Of a stretch of DNA of 64,000 bases, positions 1-8,234 are shown piece after piece. The stretch is taken from assembly GCF_900177425.1 (NCBI RefSeq), contig NZ_LT840184.1:2442010-2506009 (forward strand), in the 5' to 3' direction. A program made the translations under genes and the position numbers. Source of the stretch: Paenibacillus uliginis N3/975 (GTDB taxonomy: Bacteria > Bacillota > Bacilli > Paenibacillales > Paenibacillaceae). Numbering within the stretch: the stretch's first letter is position 1; each line of letters starts with the position of its first letter. Under the pieces are notes generated by a model. It was not told where the DNA came from and did not search any database. It saw nothing but the letters and a program-made list of their open reading frames with translations.

Positions 1-6
1 GGTTAT

Positions 7-2457
7 ATGACAGATTTCATTCGTATTACTGGAGCGAGAGAGAATAACTTAAAAAATATAACGCTTAACATTCCCAAACATCAGCTCGTGGTAGTTACAG
101 GTCCATCAGGATCGGGAAAATCCACACTTGCAATGGATATTTTGCAGCGGGAATGCCAACGGCAATATATGGAGTCGAGCGGGATGTCATCAGAATCGAT
201 ATCAAAGCCTAAAGTCGATTCCATTGTCGGGCTATCCCCGTCCATCTCCATTGGTCAGCATGTGACAAACCGGAATCCACGTTCAACGGTCGGAACAGTG
301 ACGGATATGTACACCTATCTGCGTTTGGTGTTTCAGAAAAAAGGCGAACGAAAGTGTAGGCAATGCCAACAGGTGATCCCACCGGCATCTGCTGGAGGAG
401 AAGAAGAGGTTATTTATTGTTCCGCTTGTAAATTTGCTTATCCCCCTTTGACCAAATCGGATTTTTCCTTTAATACACCAAGTGGTGCTTGTCCAACCTG
501 TAGTGGGCTTGGGACTGTAGTTGATATCGATGTCGAGGCTGTGTTTGATAAAGAGAAAAGCATTCGCGGTGGGGCCGTAACCTTTTGGTATGACGCAATC
601 AATGAATATTACTCGAGTATTCTTAAAGCTGCGGGTAAGCATTATGGTTTTGAAATGAATTCGGATCAGCCGTTGAATACCTACAGTGAAGTCCAGTGGG
701 ACTTACTCTTTTATGGTGTTGAAAGTGAAGCCTTCTCACGACATTTTCCGGATATGAGTCCACCTAAAACGGCGGGAAAAGGGAACTTTAAAGGTGTTTT
801 GACTGGCATGTGGCAGCGTTATAAAGAGAAGGAAGGTCAGTCCAGTGAAGCTGCGTATTTTCAGACCCAGACCTGTCATGATTGCGGAGGAGAAAGACTA
901 AAAGAAGAAAGCCGCCAAGTCACTGTAGAAGGGAAAACACTGCCGTCTTTATCAAGATGTTCGTTGGATGAGTTATGCGATTGGTTAGAGGGCGTTCACG
1001 CCAAGTATCAGCAAGAAGGAGATACACTCTTTGATACGGTTCTAAATGATTTATTGATTAAGATAAAAAGGGTAATCAATGTAGGACTCGGCTATTTGTC
1101 TCTGGATCGACAGACCATTACCCTGTCCGGAGGAGAATCACAAAGGTTAAGACTTGCTTCTATTCTTGGTTCTGGACTTACTGGGGTGCTGTATTTGCTG
1201 GATGAGCCTACTTCGGGACTGCATCCGAAAGACACAGACGGTCTGATTCAAGTTATGAAGGAACTGCGTGATCTCGGCAATACAGTCCTTCTTATTGAGC
1301 ATGATGAACGGGTCATTCAAGAGGCTGATCATATTATTGATGTTGGACCGGGTGCAGGACGTTTTGGGGGAGAGATCGTTGGACAAGGAACGCTTACTGA
1401 ACTTATGAATCAAGAACAGTCTGTCACGGGACGATACATGAAGGAAGAGGGAAGTATTCCATCATCCGGGCGTAGGGGCGATGGTGACGTCATCACCATT
1501 CATGAAGCAACACGCCACAATCTGCAGAACATAACAGTCGAGTTCCCGCTCGGATGTTTGACGGCAGTTTCCGGTGTATCGGGTTCAGGTAAATCCACAC
1601 TTGTCTTTGACCTGCTTGCTTCTGCGAACCAAACCGTTTCAAAGATCGAAGGATGCCGGGACATCACAGGACTGGAACCTATCCAAAGTGTGATCAAAGT
1701 GGATCAATCACCGCTTTCTCGCATGCAACGCTCCAGTGTTTCCACTTACGTGGATTTGTACACTTTACTACGAAAGACTTTTGCAGCATTGCCCGGAGCT
1801 AAAGAGAGTGGTCTTGAAGCTAAACATTTCTCATTCAATACACCGGGAGGAAGATGTGAGAGATGTGAAGGATTGGGACAAGTCATGGTGGATATGCATT
1901 TCTTATCTCATCTGCAAGTTGTCTGTCCGGATTGCAAGGGACAAAGATTCAATCAAGAAGTGCTAGAAGTAACTTATAAAGATCATTCGATTTCGGATAT
2001 CCTCGAGCTGGGGATTGAGGAGAGTCTTTCTCTGTTCGCTGAACATAAGAAGATGAAAAAACTGCTTGAGTTATTATGCGAAGTGGGGCTTGGATACTTA
2101 CAGTGGGGACAGTCTGTAACAACACTCTCCGGTGGGGAAGCGCAGCGGTTAAAGCTTGCAAAAGAGTTAAGCGCAACTTCCGGAGGCCACACTTTGTACT
2201 TGCTCGATGAACCGTCTACTGGTCTGCATCCGCTGGATGTTCAAAAGCTGCATGTGCTGTTGAACAAACTTGTTGATGCTGGGAATACGGTCATTATGGT
2301 TGAGCATAACACGAGTTTAATTGCAGCTTCCGATTGGGTAATCGATATGGGTCCTGGTGGTGGAACTTCCGGCGGACTGGTGGTTGCTTACGGTAGCCCA
2401 CATGACATCGCATCTAATCGCGAGTCACACACAGGGAAATATTTATTTACGAAATAA
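7..2457 (+). CDS. Short UvrA-family ATPase (UvrA2-like excinuclease paralog)
   Basis: UvrA-type tandem ABC ATPase. Seen: two Walker A motifs (GPSGSGKST near residue 33 and GVSGSGKST near 524), two ABC signatures (LSGGESQRL near 375, LSGGEAQRL near 705), two Walker B motifs (LLDEPTSGLHP, LLDEPSTGLHP), and several CxxC zinc pairs (CRQC, CSAC, CPTC, CHDC, CERC, CPDC). At 816 residues it is over 100 residues shorter than canonical UvrA (about 940-960). Class II UvrA proteins such as Deinococcus UvrA2 are short because they lack the UvrB-binding insert, and they are linked to tolerance of DNA-binding drugs rather than the main repair role. I infer this is such a paralog. The ATG lies 7 bases into the window, so the ribosome site and upstream context are not visible. 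Confidence 0.88.
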   Translation: MTDFIRITGARENNLKNITLNIPKHQLVVVTGPSGSGKSTLAMDILQRECQRQYMESSGMSSESISKPKVDSIVGLSPSISIGQHVTNRNPRSTVGTVTDMYTYLRLVFQKKGERKCRQCQQVIPPASAGGEEEVIYCSACKFAYPPLTKSDFSFNTPSGACPTCSGLGTVVDIDVEAVFDKEKSIRGGAVTFWYDAINEYYSSILKAAGKHYGFEMNSDQPLNTYSEVQWDLLFYGVESEAFSRHFPDMSPPKTAGKGNFKGVLTGMWQRYKEKEGQSSEAAYFQTQTCHDCGGERLKEESRQVTVEGKTLPSLSRCSLDELCDWLEGVHAKYQQEGDTLFDTVLNDLLIKIKRVINVGLGYLSLDRQTITLSGGESQRLRLASILGSGLTGVLYLLDEPTSGLHPKDTDGLIQVMKELRDLGNTVLLIEHDERVIQEADHIIDVGPGAGRFGGEIVGQGTLTELMNQEQSVTGRYMKEEGSIPSSGRRGDGDVITIHEATRHNLQNITVEFPLGCLTAVSGVSGSGKSTLVFDLLASANQTVSKIEGCRDITGLEPIQSVIKVDQSPLSRMQRSSVSTYVDLYTLLRKTFAALPGAKESGLEAKHFSFNTPGGRCERCEGLGQVMVDMHFLSHLQVVCPDCKGQRFNQEVLEVTYKDHSISDILELGIEESLSLFAEHKKMKKLLELLCEVGLGYLQWGQSVTTLSGGEAQRLKLAKELSATSGGHTLYLLDEPSTGLHPLDVQKLHVLLNKLVDAGNTVIMVEHNTSLIAASDWVIDMGPGGGTSGGLVVAYGSPHDIASNRESHTGKYLFTK

Positions 2458-2497
2458 CTAGTAATATACTAGTGTTCTTATAAGTATTAAGATAACT

Positions 2498-2540
2498 AAA
2501 AAAAGCATCTGCATCGTTTAAACGGTGTGGATGCTTTTTC
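2498..2540 (+). terminator. Bidirectional intrinsic terminator after the UvrA paralog
   Basis: A-rich arm, an imperfect 12-bp stem (GCATCTGCATCG against CGGTGTGGATGC with G-U pairs) and CTTTTTC. The reverse strand also ends in a long T run, so it can serve the leftward HAD gene too. Confidence 0.8.
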
Positions 2541-2628
2541 GATTGGGGGGCTTTCCGTTAAGTACAGCTCAGTCAGCTGTCATTCAATACTGAGGTTTTT
2601 GGTAGGGAAGTGAATCTCCTCTTCGTAT

Positions 2629-3330
2629 TTACCCTAAAAGTTTTTGCGTTATTTCATAAAAGTCATGTACTTGATCAATATCATCTCTCTTTTCATGAAA
2701 TTTATTTAACCATAGTGAATTCATCCCAGATTTCCTTGGAGCAACGTAATCGTTCTCATAATCATCACCAATGAAAAGAATCTCCTGCGCCTCACATCCA
2801 GAGTTATCAATAGCGTACTTATATATCCTAGGATCAGGTTTTCTCCATCCAAATCCAATGGATGACACAATGAATTCAAAACTGTTTCTCATATTGTTTT
2901 TGTTCAACAACTCTTCAATTCCGTTCATGACCATGAAGTTAGACACGATTGCTAAGCGATACTTCTCTTTAAGTTGTAATACCGCATCCCTAACTTCTTC
3001 CTTAATAAAACACTTAGATTTATATGTATTCCAGTAGTTATCATATAAACGATTTGTAACTTCTTTCTTATCCTGCTTGATTGATTCTGTGGCGTTAACA
3101 ACAACCTCAATTCTTTGTTTCAGTTCATACTCCTGATAAGTATCATAACTATCGTTCATTAATTTCTTTGCGATATTATATCTTTCTAAATAGTCATCAA
3201 AACTCTGCCAATACTGTTCAACTCCAGAATTCGCGTAAGACCAAAAAGCATAGTCACTTGAAGTCGGGAGCTCAAATAAATCAATTATGGTCTCCATACA
3301 ATCAAAAAAAATGTATCTGATATTTTTCAT
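2629..3330 (-). CDS. HAD-superfamily hydrolase
   Basis: Haloacid dehalogenase-type phosphatase of about 233 residues. Seen: motif I FFDCMETIIDL near the N-terminus (nucleophile Asp; a DxxxT form as in DxYGT-type HADs), motif II AIVSNF, motif III Lys in GWRKPDP, and motif IV LFIGDDYENDY with the acidic metal-binding pair. The cap region between motifs I and II is helical and charged. I use the internal ATG at 3330 because GGGAG lies 8 bases before it; the ATG at 3354 lacks a comparable site. It follows the arylamine N-acetyltransferase gene by 35 bases on the same strand, so the two probably form one transcript. The substrate cannot be read from the sequence. Confidence 0.85.
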   Translation of the reverse strand: MKNIRYIFFDCMETIIDLFELPTSSDYAFWSYANSGVEQYWQSFDDYLERYNIAKKLMNDSYDTYQEYELKQRIEVVVNATESIKQDKKEVTNRLYDNYWNTYKSKCFIKEEVRDAVLQLKEKYRLAIVSNFMVMNGIEELLNKNNMRNSFEFIVSSIGFGWRKPDPRIYKYAIDNSGCEAQEILFIGDDYENDYVAPRKSGMNSLWLNKFHEKRDDIDQVHDFYEITQKLLG

Positions 3331-3365
3331 TGTTTGAATCTCCCAATTCTCCATTTAAAAGAACG

Positions 3366-4148
3366 TTATTGTTTCAATTCAAAAGGTAACTTGATTCCGA
3401 AGTGAACATATAAAGCATCTGCATATTCTTGTGGACTGGAAGGTGAAAATGTACGTACCTCATCGGATGTAAATATACGAAACTCATGACCATCTACGGT
3501 GTTCCGTCCGTCTTTGGTACGAATGAATACTTTGGCTCCTTTATTAAATACCGATTCAGGGGAATACTGGCACCAGTAAGACGTCGTAAAATAATCTTGA
3601 GGTAAATTGGCTTCCTCCGTGAAGGAATAAACAGGGTCCAAAATTTCATTCTTTCGTTCGTACAACATCCATCCGTAAGATGATGTTTTATTAACCTGGT
3701 AGATTTCAGTGCCTTGTATTTGTTCGGCGTCCTCAATAAGTTCGATCGGTAGTCGAGGTGCCATGCCCGCTCCAACATCAGCGATAAATCGTCTATCATG
3801 TATGTCAACGTGAAGGATATGGTGACGTCGTTTGACTGGCGTATGGGACTCACCCCGCCAAAACCGGCCGAAATAATTAGTAACCTTGAATCCGAGTTCC
3901 TGCAGAAGCCATCCGAACAGTGCGTTCAGTTCAAAGCAGTAACCTCCCCGGCGCTCAATTACGATCTTATGAAACAGATCCGGGATTTCAAGCGATAAGG
4001 GGATGTGTCCGAGTATATCCAAGTTCTCGTAAGGGACCGTGTGAACATGTTGCTCCTGTAATTTAGCCAGCACTTCTGGACTGTTGTTGATGGGACCGTT
4101 AAACCCGATGCGATCCAAATACAGTTGTACATCCAATTGGTTATCCAT
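3366..4148 (-). CDS. nat: Arylamine N-acetyltransferase
   Basis: Transfers acetyl from acetyl-CoA to arylamines and hydrazines in the cytoplasm. Seen: the family hallmark RRGGYCFELN with catalytic Cys71, His110 in RRHHILHV and Asp124 in ADVGAG, which completes the Cys-His-Asp triad with the spacing known for the family (69/107/122 in the Salmonella enzyme). From the ATG at 4148 the protein is 260 residues, a normal length. The frame stays open further upstream to 4313, but that extension is low-complexity, runs into a terminator hairpin and does not resemble the family, so I reject it. The HAD gene lies 35 bases downstream on the same strand. Confidence 0.93.
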   Translation of the reverse strand: MDNQLDVQLYLDRIGFNGPINNSPEVLAKLQEQHVHTVPYENLDILGHIPLSLEIPDLFHKIVIERRGGYCFELNALFGWLLQELGFKVTNYFGRFWRGESHTPVKRRHHILHVDIHDRRFIADVGAGMAPRLPIELIEDAEQIQGTEIYQVNKTSSYGWMLYERKNEILDPVYSFTEEANLPQDYFTTSYWCQYSPESVFNKGAKVFIRTKDGRNTVDGHEFRIFTSDEVRTFSPSSPQEYADALYVHFGIKLPFELKQ

Positions 4149-4215
4149 GAAATTTGATAGCACCACATCTCTAATTAGTATATATATGTTTATAACATAA
4201 TAATTCCTATTTGGA

Positions 4216-4267
4216 AGAAAGAAAAAAGAAGAAGAGCAAGCGCGAAATGCAGCTTGCTCTTCTTCTT
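4216..4267 (-). terminator. Leftward intrinsic terminator
   Basis: Perfect 16-bp stem (4226-4241 against 4252-4267, loop GCGAAATGCA). Read leftward it is followed by CTTTTTTCTTTC. It lies downstream of the leftward cupin gene and upstream of nat, so it most likely ends the cupin transcript and insulates nat. Confidence 0.85.
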
Positions 4268-4469
4268 TACATGGATTTGCTTCTTCGTGATCGGCGCTTC
4301 CGAAAGAAACCATAGAGGATATCTACTAAATAGCGCTCTGGACGCAGAATCAGACGATTCCGTTACCTATGAACCTCAGAGTCAAACATTCAAGTTAAGC
4401 ACCCATGATGGTGTTCGATATTATCGGATAGGGAAAGGAATGAACCAACTTGTTCAGGTAAAAAAATAA
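4254..4469 (+). CDS. Unrecognised short reading frame, possibly a gene fragment
   Basis: A 71-residue rightward frame from TTG. Its first codons lie inside the terminator hairpin at 4226-4267. The N-terminus is hydrophobic (LFFFTWICFFVIG) and the rest is soluble, ending GVRYYRIGKGMNQLVQVKK. There is no ribosome site. It reads like the end of a protein rather than a whole gene. I do not recognise the family, and it could be chance. Confidence 0.2.
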   Translation: MLFFFTWICFFVIGASERNHRGYLLNSALDAESDDSVTYEPQSQTFKLSTHDGVRYYRIGKGMNQLVQVKK

Positions 4470-4506
4470 ACGGTAAGAGAGTTTTGAAGCAGTTAAACCT
4501 TGCTTA

Positions 4507-5175
4507 CTATCGAGTAGGATACTGCCATCCATTTCCTATAACTTGTGGCGGTTGCTGTTGTATTTTTGTGTATCCATATGTGTTACACTGCCCTTGATTA
4601 TTTTGCTGTGTTGGTGCACAGTTTTCATTACCATTCTGAACGTTATTGCAATTGCACGGTGGTCCAATGACAACAGTTTCTGTAATAGGAGCGAGCGTTT
4701 CCTCGACCTTCGCCTCATCCAAGCAATACGTATGTGCCAAAATGTCAGCAGGTGTTAGACGAAGCAGATCTGATCCCGGTATGAATTCCGGAACAGGGGC
4801 ATCAAAGACGGCTAATAAGTGAGTATTGTCCACAGTAGCAATTTCGTAATGCCACCAACCCTGTGGAACGTTTGCTACTTGCCCAGGTGTAATGGGGATG
4901 TTAACCAGCTTTTTAGTAAATGGGTTGATTAATGAGACGACTGCGGCTCCTGATATACAGTAGACTAGTTCTGATGCATTTTGATGAGTGTGTGGCTCGA
5001 CTACGTTCGATTTACTAAGATAAATATCTAACAAAGAGACGTTTCCTAACGTATTAAGCTGATTGACGGAAAGAGAATTAATGTAATTGCGTCTGTCTTT
5101 TTTAAAAAATTGATTTTGGCTTAGATCATAAAAATACTGCACAGATGGTGATGTGAAATCCATATAAGATATCAT
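4507..5175 (-). CDS. Cupin-domain protein with Cys/Asn/Gln-rich tail (possible spore-coat protein)
   Basis: Single germin-like cupin of 222 residues. Seen: metal-binding motif 1 EPHTHQNASELVYCISG (HxH and Glu) near residues 60-76, motif 2 PQGWWHYE with the third His near 107, and the conserved Pro/Gly turns of the double-stranded beta-helix. After about residue 165 the fold gives way to a low-complexity tail with CNCNN, GNENC, QQNNQGQC and QQQPPQ, rich in Asn, Gln, Cys and Pro. Such tails are common in Bacillus spore-coat proteins, which suggests a structural or coat role, but that is inference. Oxalate decarboxylase-type cupins are the nearest enzyme comparison. There is no signal peptide. 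The best purine-rich stretch lies about 14 bases before the ATG, so the start is uncertain. Confidence 0.75.
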   Translation of the reverse strand: MISYMDFTSPSVQYFYDLSQNQFFKKDRRNYINSLSVNQLNTLGNVSLLDIYLSKSNVVEPHTHQNASELVYCISGAAVVSLINPFTKKLVNIPITPGQVANVPQGWWHYEIATVDNTHLLAVFDAPVPEFIPGSDLLRLTPADILAHTYCLDEAKVEETLAPITETVVIGPPCNCNNVQNGNENCAPTQQNNQGQCNTYGYTKIQQQPPQVIGNGWQYPTR

Positions 5176-5339
5176 CGTTTTATTATTACCTGCCTTTGTT
5201 GTAAGATGGGTGTTTGACCCGATGACGTATCATATGACGATATCCAGATGGGCGTCACAATAACGGTCAGCGAAAGCTTTTCTTTTGTCAGTAAACGTCA
5301 TCACTTTAAAGTAAGTATGCTGAAGTATGTAGTGTTCTC

Positions 5340-5531
5340 TTCCCGAAGGGGCTTATCACAGAGGTCGGAGGGATGATGACGCATGGCGCGGTCGTTGCCC
5401 GTGAATATGGAATACCGTCCGTCGTCGGGATCGAGCAAGTGACGACGCTCATCAGAGATGGCGAGATGATTCGATTGGACGGCACAAGAGGACATGTACT
5501 GGTGCTGCAAGAAGCGCATCGTTTTAATTAA
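5340..5531 (+). pseudogene. C-terminal remnant of a PEP-utilising enzyme (rifampicin phosphotransferase-like swivelling domain)
   Basis: Open frame ending TAA at 5529-5531 and closed upstream by a stop at 5307-5309. It encodes the phosphohistidine swivelling domain of the PEP synthase/PPDK/rifampicin phosphotransferase superfamily: TEVGGMMTHGAVVAREYGIP, then SVVGIEQ and a C-terminal beta segment GEMIRLDGTRGHVLVL. The catalytic His is present in MMTHG. The natural C-terminus is intact and followed by a good terminator (5551), but the ATP-grasp and binding domains, roughly 800 residues, are missing upstream. The known Rph order (ATP-binding, rifampicin-binding, His domain last) fits. No start codon or ribosome site is apparent. 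Confidence 0.75.
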
Positions 5532-5550
5532 TCATTCCGTATAAATGAAA

Positions 5551-5595
5551 CAAAGTTACCTTTAACTGGTGAGTTAAGGGTAACTTTGTTTTTTT
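5551..5595 (+). terminator. Intrinsic terminator of the lost PEP-enzyme gene
   Basis: CAAAGTTACC...GGTAACTTTG stem followed by seven T. It still sits right after the stop of the remnant, so the original 3' end of that gene was kept. Confidence 0.85.
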
Positions 5596-5836
5596 GTTTT
5601 CGGTAGACAAGAACATGTATTCATAGTTGATGTACCGTTATTTTGTGGACAAGCTTGCCAAACGGTCAGTTTTTTGCAGGAAATTCGACATTTTCAACTG
5701 ATGGAAACTATTAAAAATTCTTTTTTTAGACAAGAATCAATATTTATTGGACAATTATAGAAACTATTTACACAGAACGGCGTCTAATACTATGACTAAT
5801 TGGAAAATAAAAACTAGAGATTGAAGGAGTCTGAGA

Positions 5837-7903
5837 ATGAAACTGAAGAAATTATCGATTTTGTTAACCGTGCTAGCCCTTTCGCAGGTAGCAACAGTTA
5901 TCCCTGTAGGAGCGGAAGCGGGTAACACGGATATTCCACAAGGGACAGTTACTCAAGAAGTTTATGATCCGAACGCTACGATGCCTATTATTGACGATAT
6001 TGAGGAACCTGAGGAACCTATTACTCCGGTATCATCAAATATGAATGAACTGATCTTATACTTCAATAGCACTAAAATGGAACACGGCGGTAAAGTCTAT
6101 AATGCACCCCAGCCTATGCAAGTTAAAAATGGAGTCTCTTATGTTCCGATTCGTGCCCTTGTAGACCGTGTTGGCTTCAAGGTCACTTATGATAAGAAAA
6201 CAAAGGAAACGATTATCCTTAAAGGCAGCAACGAGCTTCGTTTCAAAACAGACAGCAGTAAATATACGGTAAATGGTGTGACAAAGACCATGAAAGGTAC
6301 TTCCTATCAGACAAACAGCACGTTCATGGTTCCGTTAACAGCAATAACTCAAGCTTTAAATATTCCATACAAAGCAGACAATGTGGGTAAGCGAGTTATT
6401 ATGAATTTGGAGACTAAACCGACAGCTAAATTTACGGTGGCGCCTAAAGAGATTTTTGCGGGTGAGACAATCGTTACATATAAGACAGAATCGGAGTCAT
6501 CACTTGGACTTCCTATTGTTGATGAACGGTGGGAAGGCAAACAAGAAGTGTTTGATACTCCAGGAGAATACAAAATTAGTTATTCTGTGCAGGATTCAAG
6601 TGGATCATGGAGTGATCCTTATACACAAACCATAACCGTAATTCAGCCGAATCAACCTCCTGTGGCTTTTTTCTCAACAGATAAGGCTGAGTACATGATG
6701 GGTGAATTGATTACTTATACAGACGAGAGCACTGATGATGGAGAGATTAAGACTACGAAATGGGAGAACAAGGAGTTTGCCTTTTTTACTCCAGGTCCCA
6801 AAACAATCAAACTCACTGTAACTGATAATAAGGGTCTGAGCTCTACTTATGAAACAAGTATTAATATAACAGGTGATTCACTCTATTCCCAAGATGATTT
6901 TAATATGCTCTTTATACCTGCAGGTGAAAAATTCTCTTTCATTTCAAATGTTTCTTCTCGATCCAAGCTCAATTACACATTTAATGACAAACCGAGTACT
7001 TTGATTCGAAGCAATAGTCCAGAAACGGTAGATACTGAAGGGATTGTATATCAAGAGACGGCCGTCGGCGATATGCGATTTATGATTCACCATGTTAACA
7101 ATCTCGATAAAAATGTAAAAATGTACGTAGTGGCTACAAATAAGAACAGTACAGCAGCAACCCTTAGAACGGATTACTTAGGATTTGCAGGGCCATCATA
7201 TATAGCGACGGCTGCGGGTAAAAAGTCAGTTCTGAATTATTTCCAATCGATGAAAGATGGATCCAAACAATCTTCGATTACACTTGAGCCGGGTGAACGT
7301 AAAATCGTCATGACAGAGCTCAATAAACAAAAAATGAAAAATGGGGATGTTATTTCTCTGTTTTCGGATATGTACAGTGATTTGCCTGTACAGTTTGATG
7401 TAATCATGATTGATGAGAAATCGGAACCATTAAGCGTAATTGACCAACTGCCTGTTCTGGATAGTGATGGGGTACACAACCGGGGAACGTATCCCAACTC
7501 TACTCGCGTCATCCAATACTCAGATCAGGTAGGGGGAGAACCACAGCGCCTCATCTTGGGTGACAACCTAGATGATCCCAATTTGTCCGGGATGGATCCT
7601 ATGTATGAAGAGGTAACATCCAATGCTGGTAACTTCGGAGTTCTTTACAAAATCACCTTTGATAATGTAGCACCCAATACACTGATTTCCTTTAATCCAC
7701 GTGGAGGTAAGTATTCCGGGTATGCTATGGTAAATGGGGATATCGTCCCTATTTATTCCTTGGGTCAGGTAAAGCCTGATGAACAATCCGTGTTGTATCG
7801 TACAGGCGGATTTGAACAAAAGGTTGAAATTCTGTTAACGGCAGCTCCAGGCAGTAATCTTCCGGTTAACTTGCTGTTCACCCCGTTACCACAGAAAAAA
7901 TAA
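5837..7903 (+). CDS. Secreted protein with copper-amine-oxidase-type stalk domain and PKD-like domains
   Basis: 688 residues with a clear signal peptide (MKLKKLSILLTVLALSQ, cleavage near AEA at about 26). Residues about 72-195 match the stalk domain named after the N-terminal domain of copper amine oxidase: VPIRALVDRVG, ETIILKGSNEL and a second VPLTAITQALNI half. Two Ig/PKD-like modules follow (about 200-270, then PPVAFFSTDKAEYMMGE to about 345), each ending in YxxxITV or TINIT strands. The remaining 340 residues are beta-rich and unassigned. No sorting signal, SLH domain or C-terminal membrane segment is seen, so it is probably released or held non-covalently. GAAGGAG lies 9 bases before the ATG. 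Monocistronic between two terminators. Confidence 0.8.
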   Translation: MKLKKLSILLTVLALSQVATVIPVGAEAGNTDIPQGTVTQEVYDPNATMPIIDDIEEPEEPITPVSSNMNELILYFNSTKMEHGGKVYNAPQPMQVKNGVSYVPIRALVDRVGFKVTYDKKTKETIILKGSNELRFKTDSSKYTVNGVTKTMKGTSYQTNSTFMVPLTAITQALNIPYKADNVGKRVIMNLETKPTAKFTVAPKEIFAGETIVTYKTESESSLGLPIVDERWEGKQEVFDTPGEYKISYSVQDSSGSWSDPYTQTITVIQPNQPPVAFFSTDKAEYMMGELITYTDESTDDGEIKTTKWENKEFAFFTPGPKTIKLTVTDNKGLSSTYETSINITGDSLYSQDDFNMLFIPAGEKFSFISNVSSRSKLNYTFNDKPSTLIRSNSPETVDTEGIVYQETAVGDMRFMIHHVNNLDKNVKMYVVATNKNSTAATLRTDYLGFAGPSYIATAAGKKSVLNYFQSMKDGSKQSSITLEPGERKIVMTELNKQKMKNGDVISLFSDMYSDLPVQFDVIMIDEKSEPLSVIDQLPVLDSDGVHNRGTYPNSTRVIQYSDQVGGEPQRLILGDNLDDPNLSGMDPMYEEVTSNAGNFGVLYKITFDNVAPNTLISFNPRGGKYSGYAMVNGDIVPIYSLGQVKPDEQSVLYRTGGFEQKVEILLTAAPGSNLPVNLLFTPLPQKK

Positions 7904-7976
7904 ATTAAGTCTGACCTGTTAATTTCTTAGCAGAAGAAATTCGGGGACAAGAGAGCTTCAAAACATAGACAAAAAC

Positions 7977-8022
7977 CAAGCAGGCAACTCAAGGATTCAT
8001 CCTTGGGTTGCCTGCTTTTTCT
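7977..8022 (+). terminator. Strong intrinsic terminator (GGATTCATCCTTGGGT family)
   Basis: AAGCAGGCAACTCAAGGAT pairs with ATCCTTGGGTTGCCTGCTT across a TC loop, then TTTTTC. Its core closely resembles the IS-split terminator at 24905/26680 and the hairpin at 50710. Confidence 0.9.
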
Positions 8023-8025
8023 TTA

Positions 8026-8127
8026 TTAGTCCAATTGTGCCTCTCTGATGACCCTGCAGACCATGCGCATCATTTTTCTATGGGCATTTGGGAATAATTG
8101 AAAAAAGACGAGCCAGACGATGATTCG
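8026..8127 (-). pseudogene. Possible C-terminal fragment of an unknown protein, within a 330-base gap
   Basis: Between 7904 and 8234 the only other item I see is a leftward 33-codon frame ending at TTA 8026-8028, with basic helical residues HRKMMRMVCRVIREAQLD after a hydrophobic stretch. It reads like a protein C-terminus, has no start, and could be chance. Family not recognised. Confidence 0.18.
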
Positions 8128-8234
8128 TCAATCGTGTTGTAATTAAATTTTGCCGTGAAATACCACACAGTTTAGAGGGTGTTATTGACGATTTTTTGAA
8201 TGAAATGATACAAATTTGTGGCTTTCTTTAATCT

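Noticed and set aside
4149..4313. 55-residue extension of the N-acetyltransferase
   Set aside because: It reads through a terminator hairpin and has no family similarity; ATG 4148 gives normal length and catalytic spacing.
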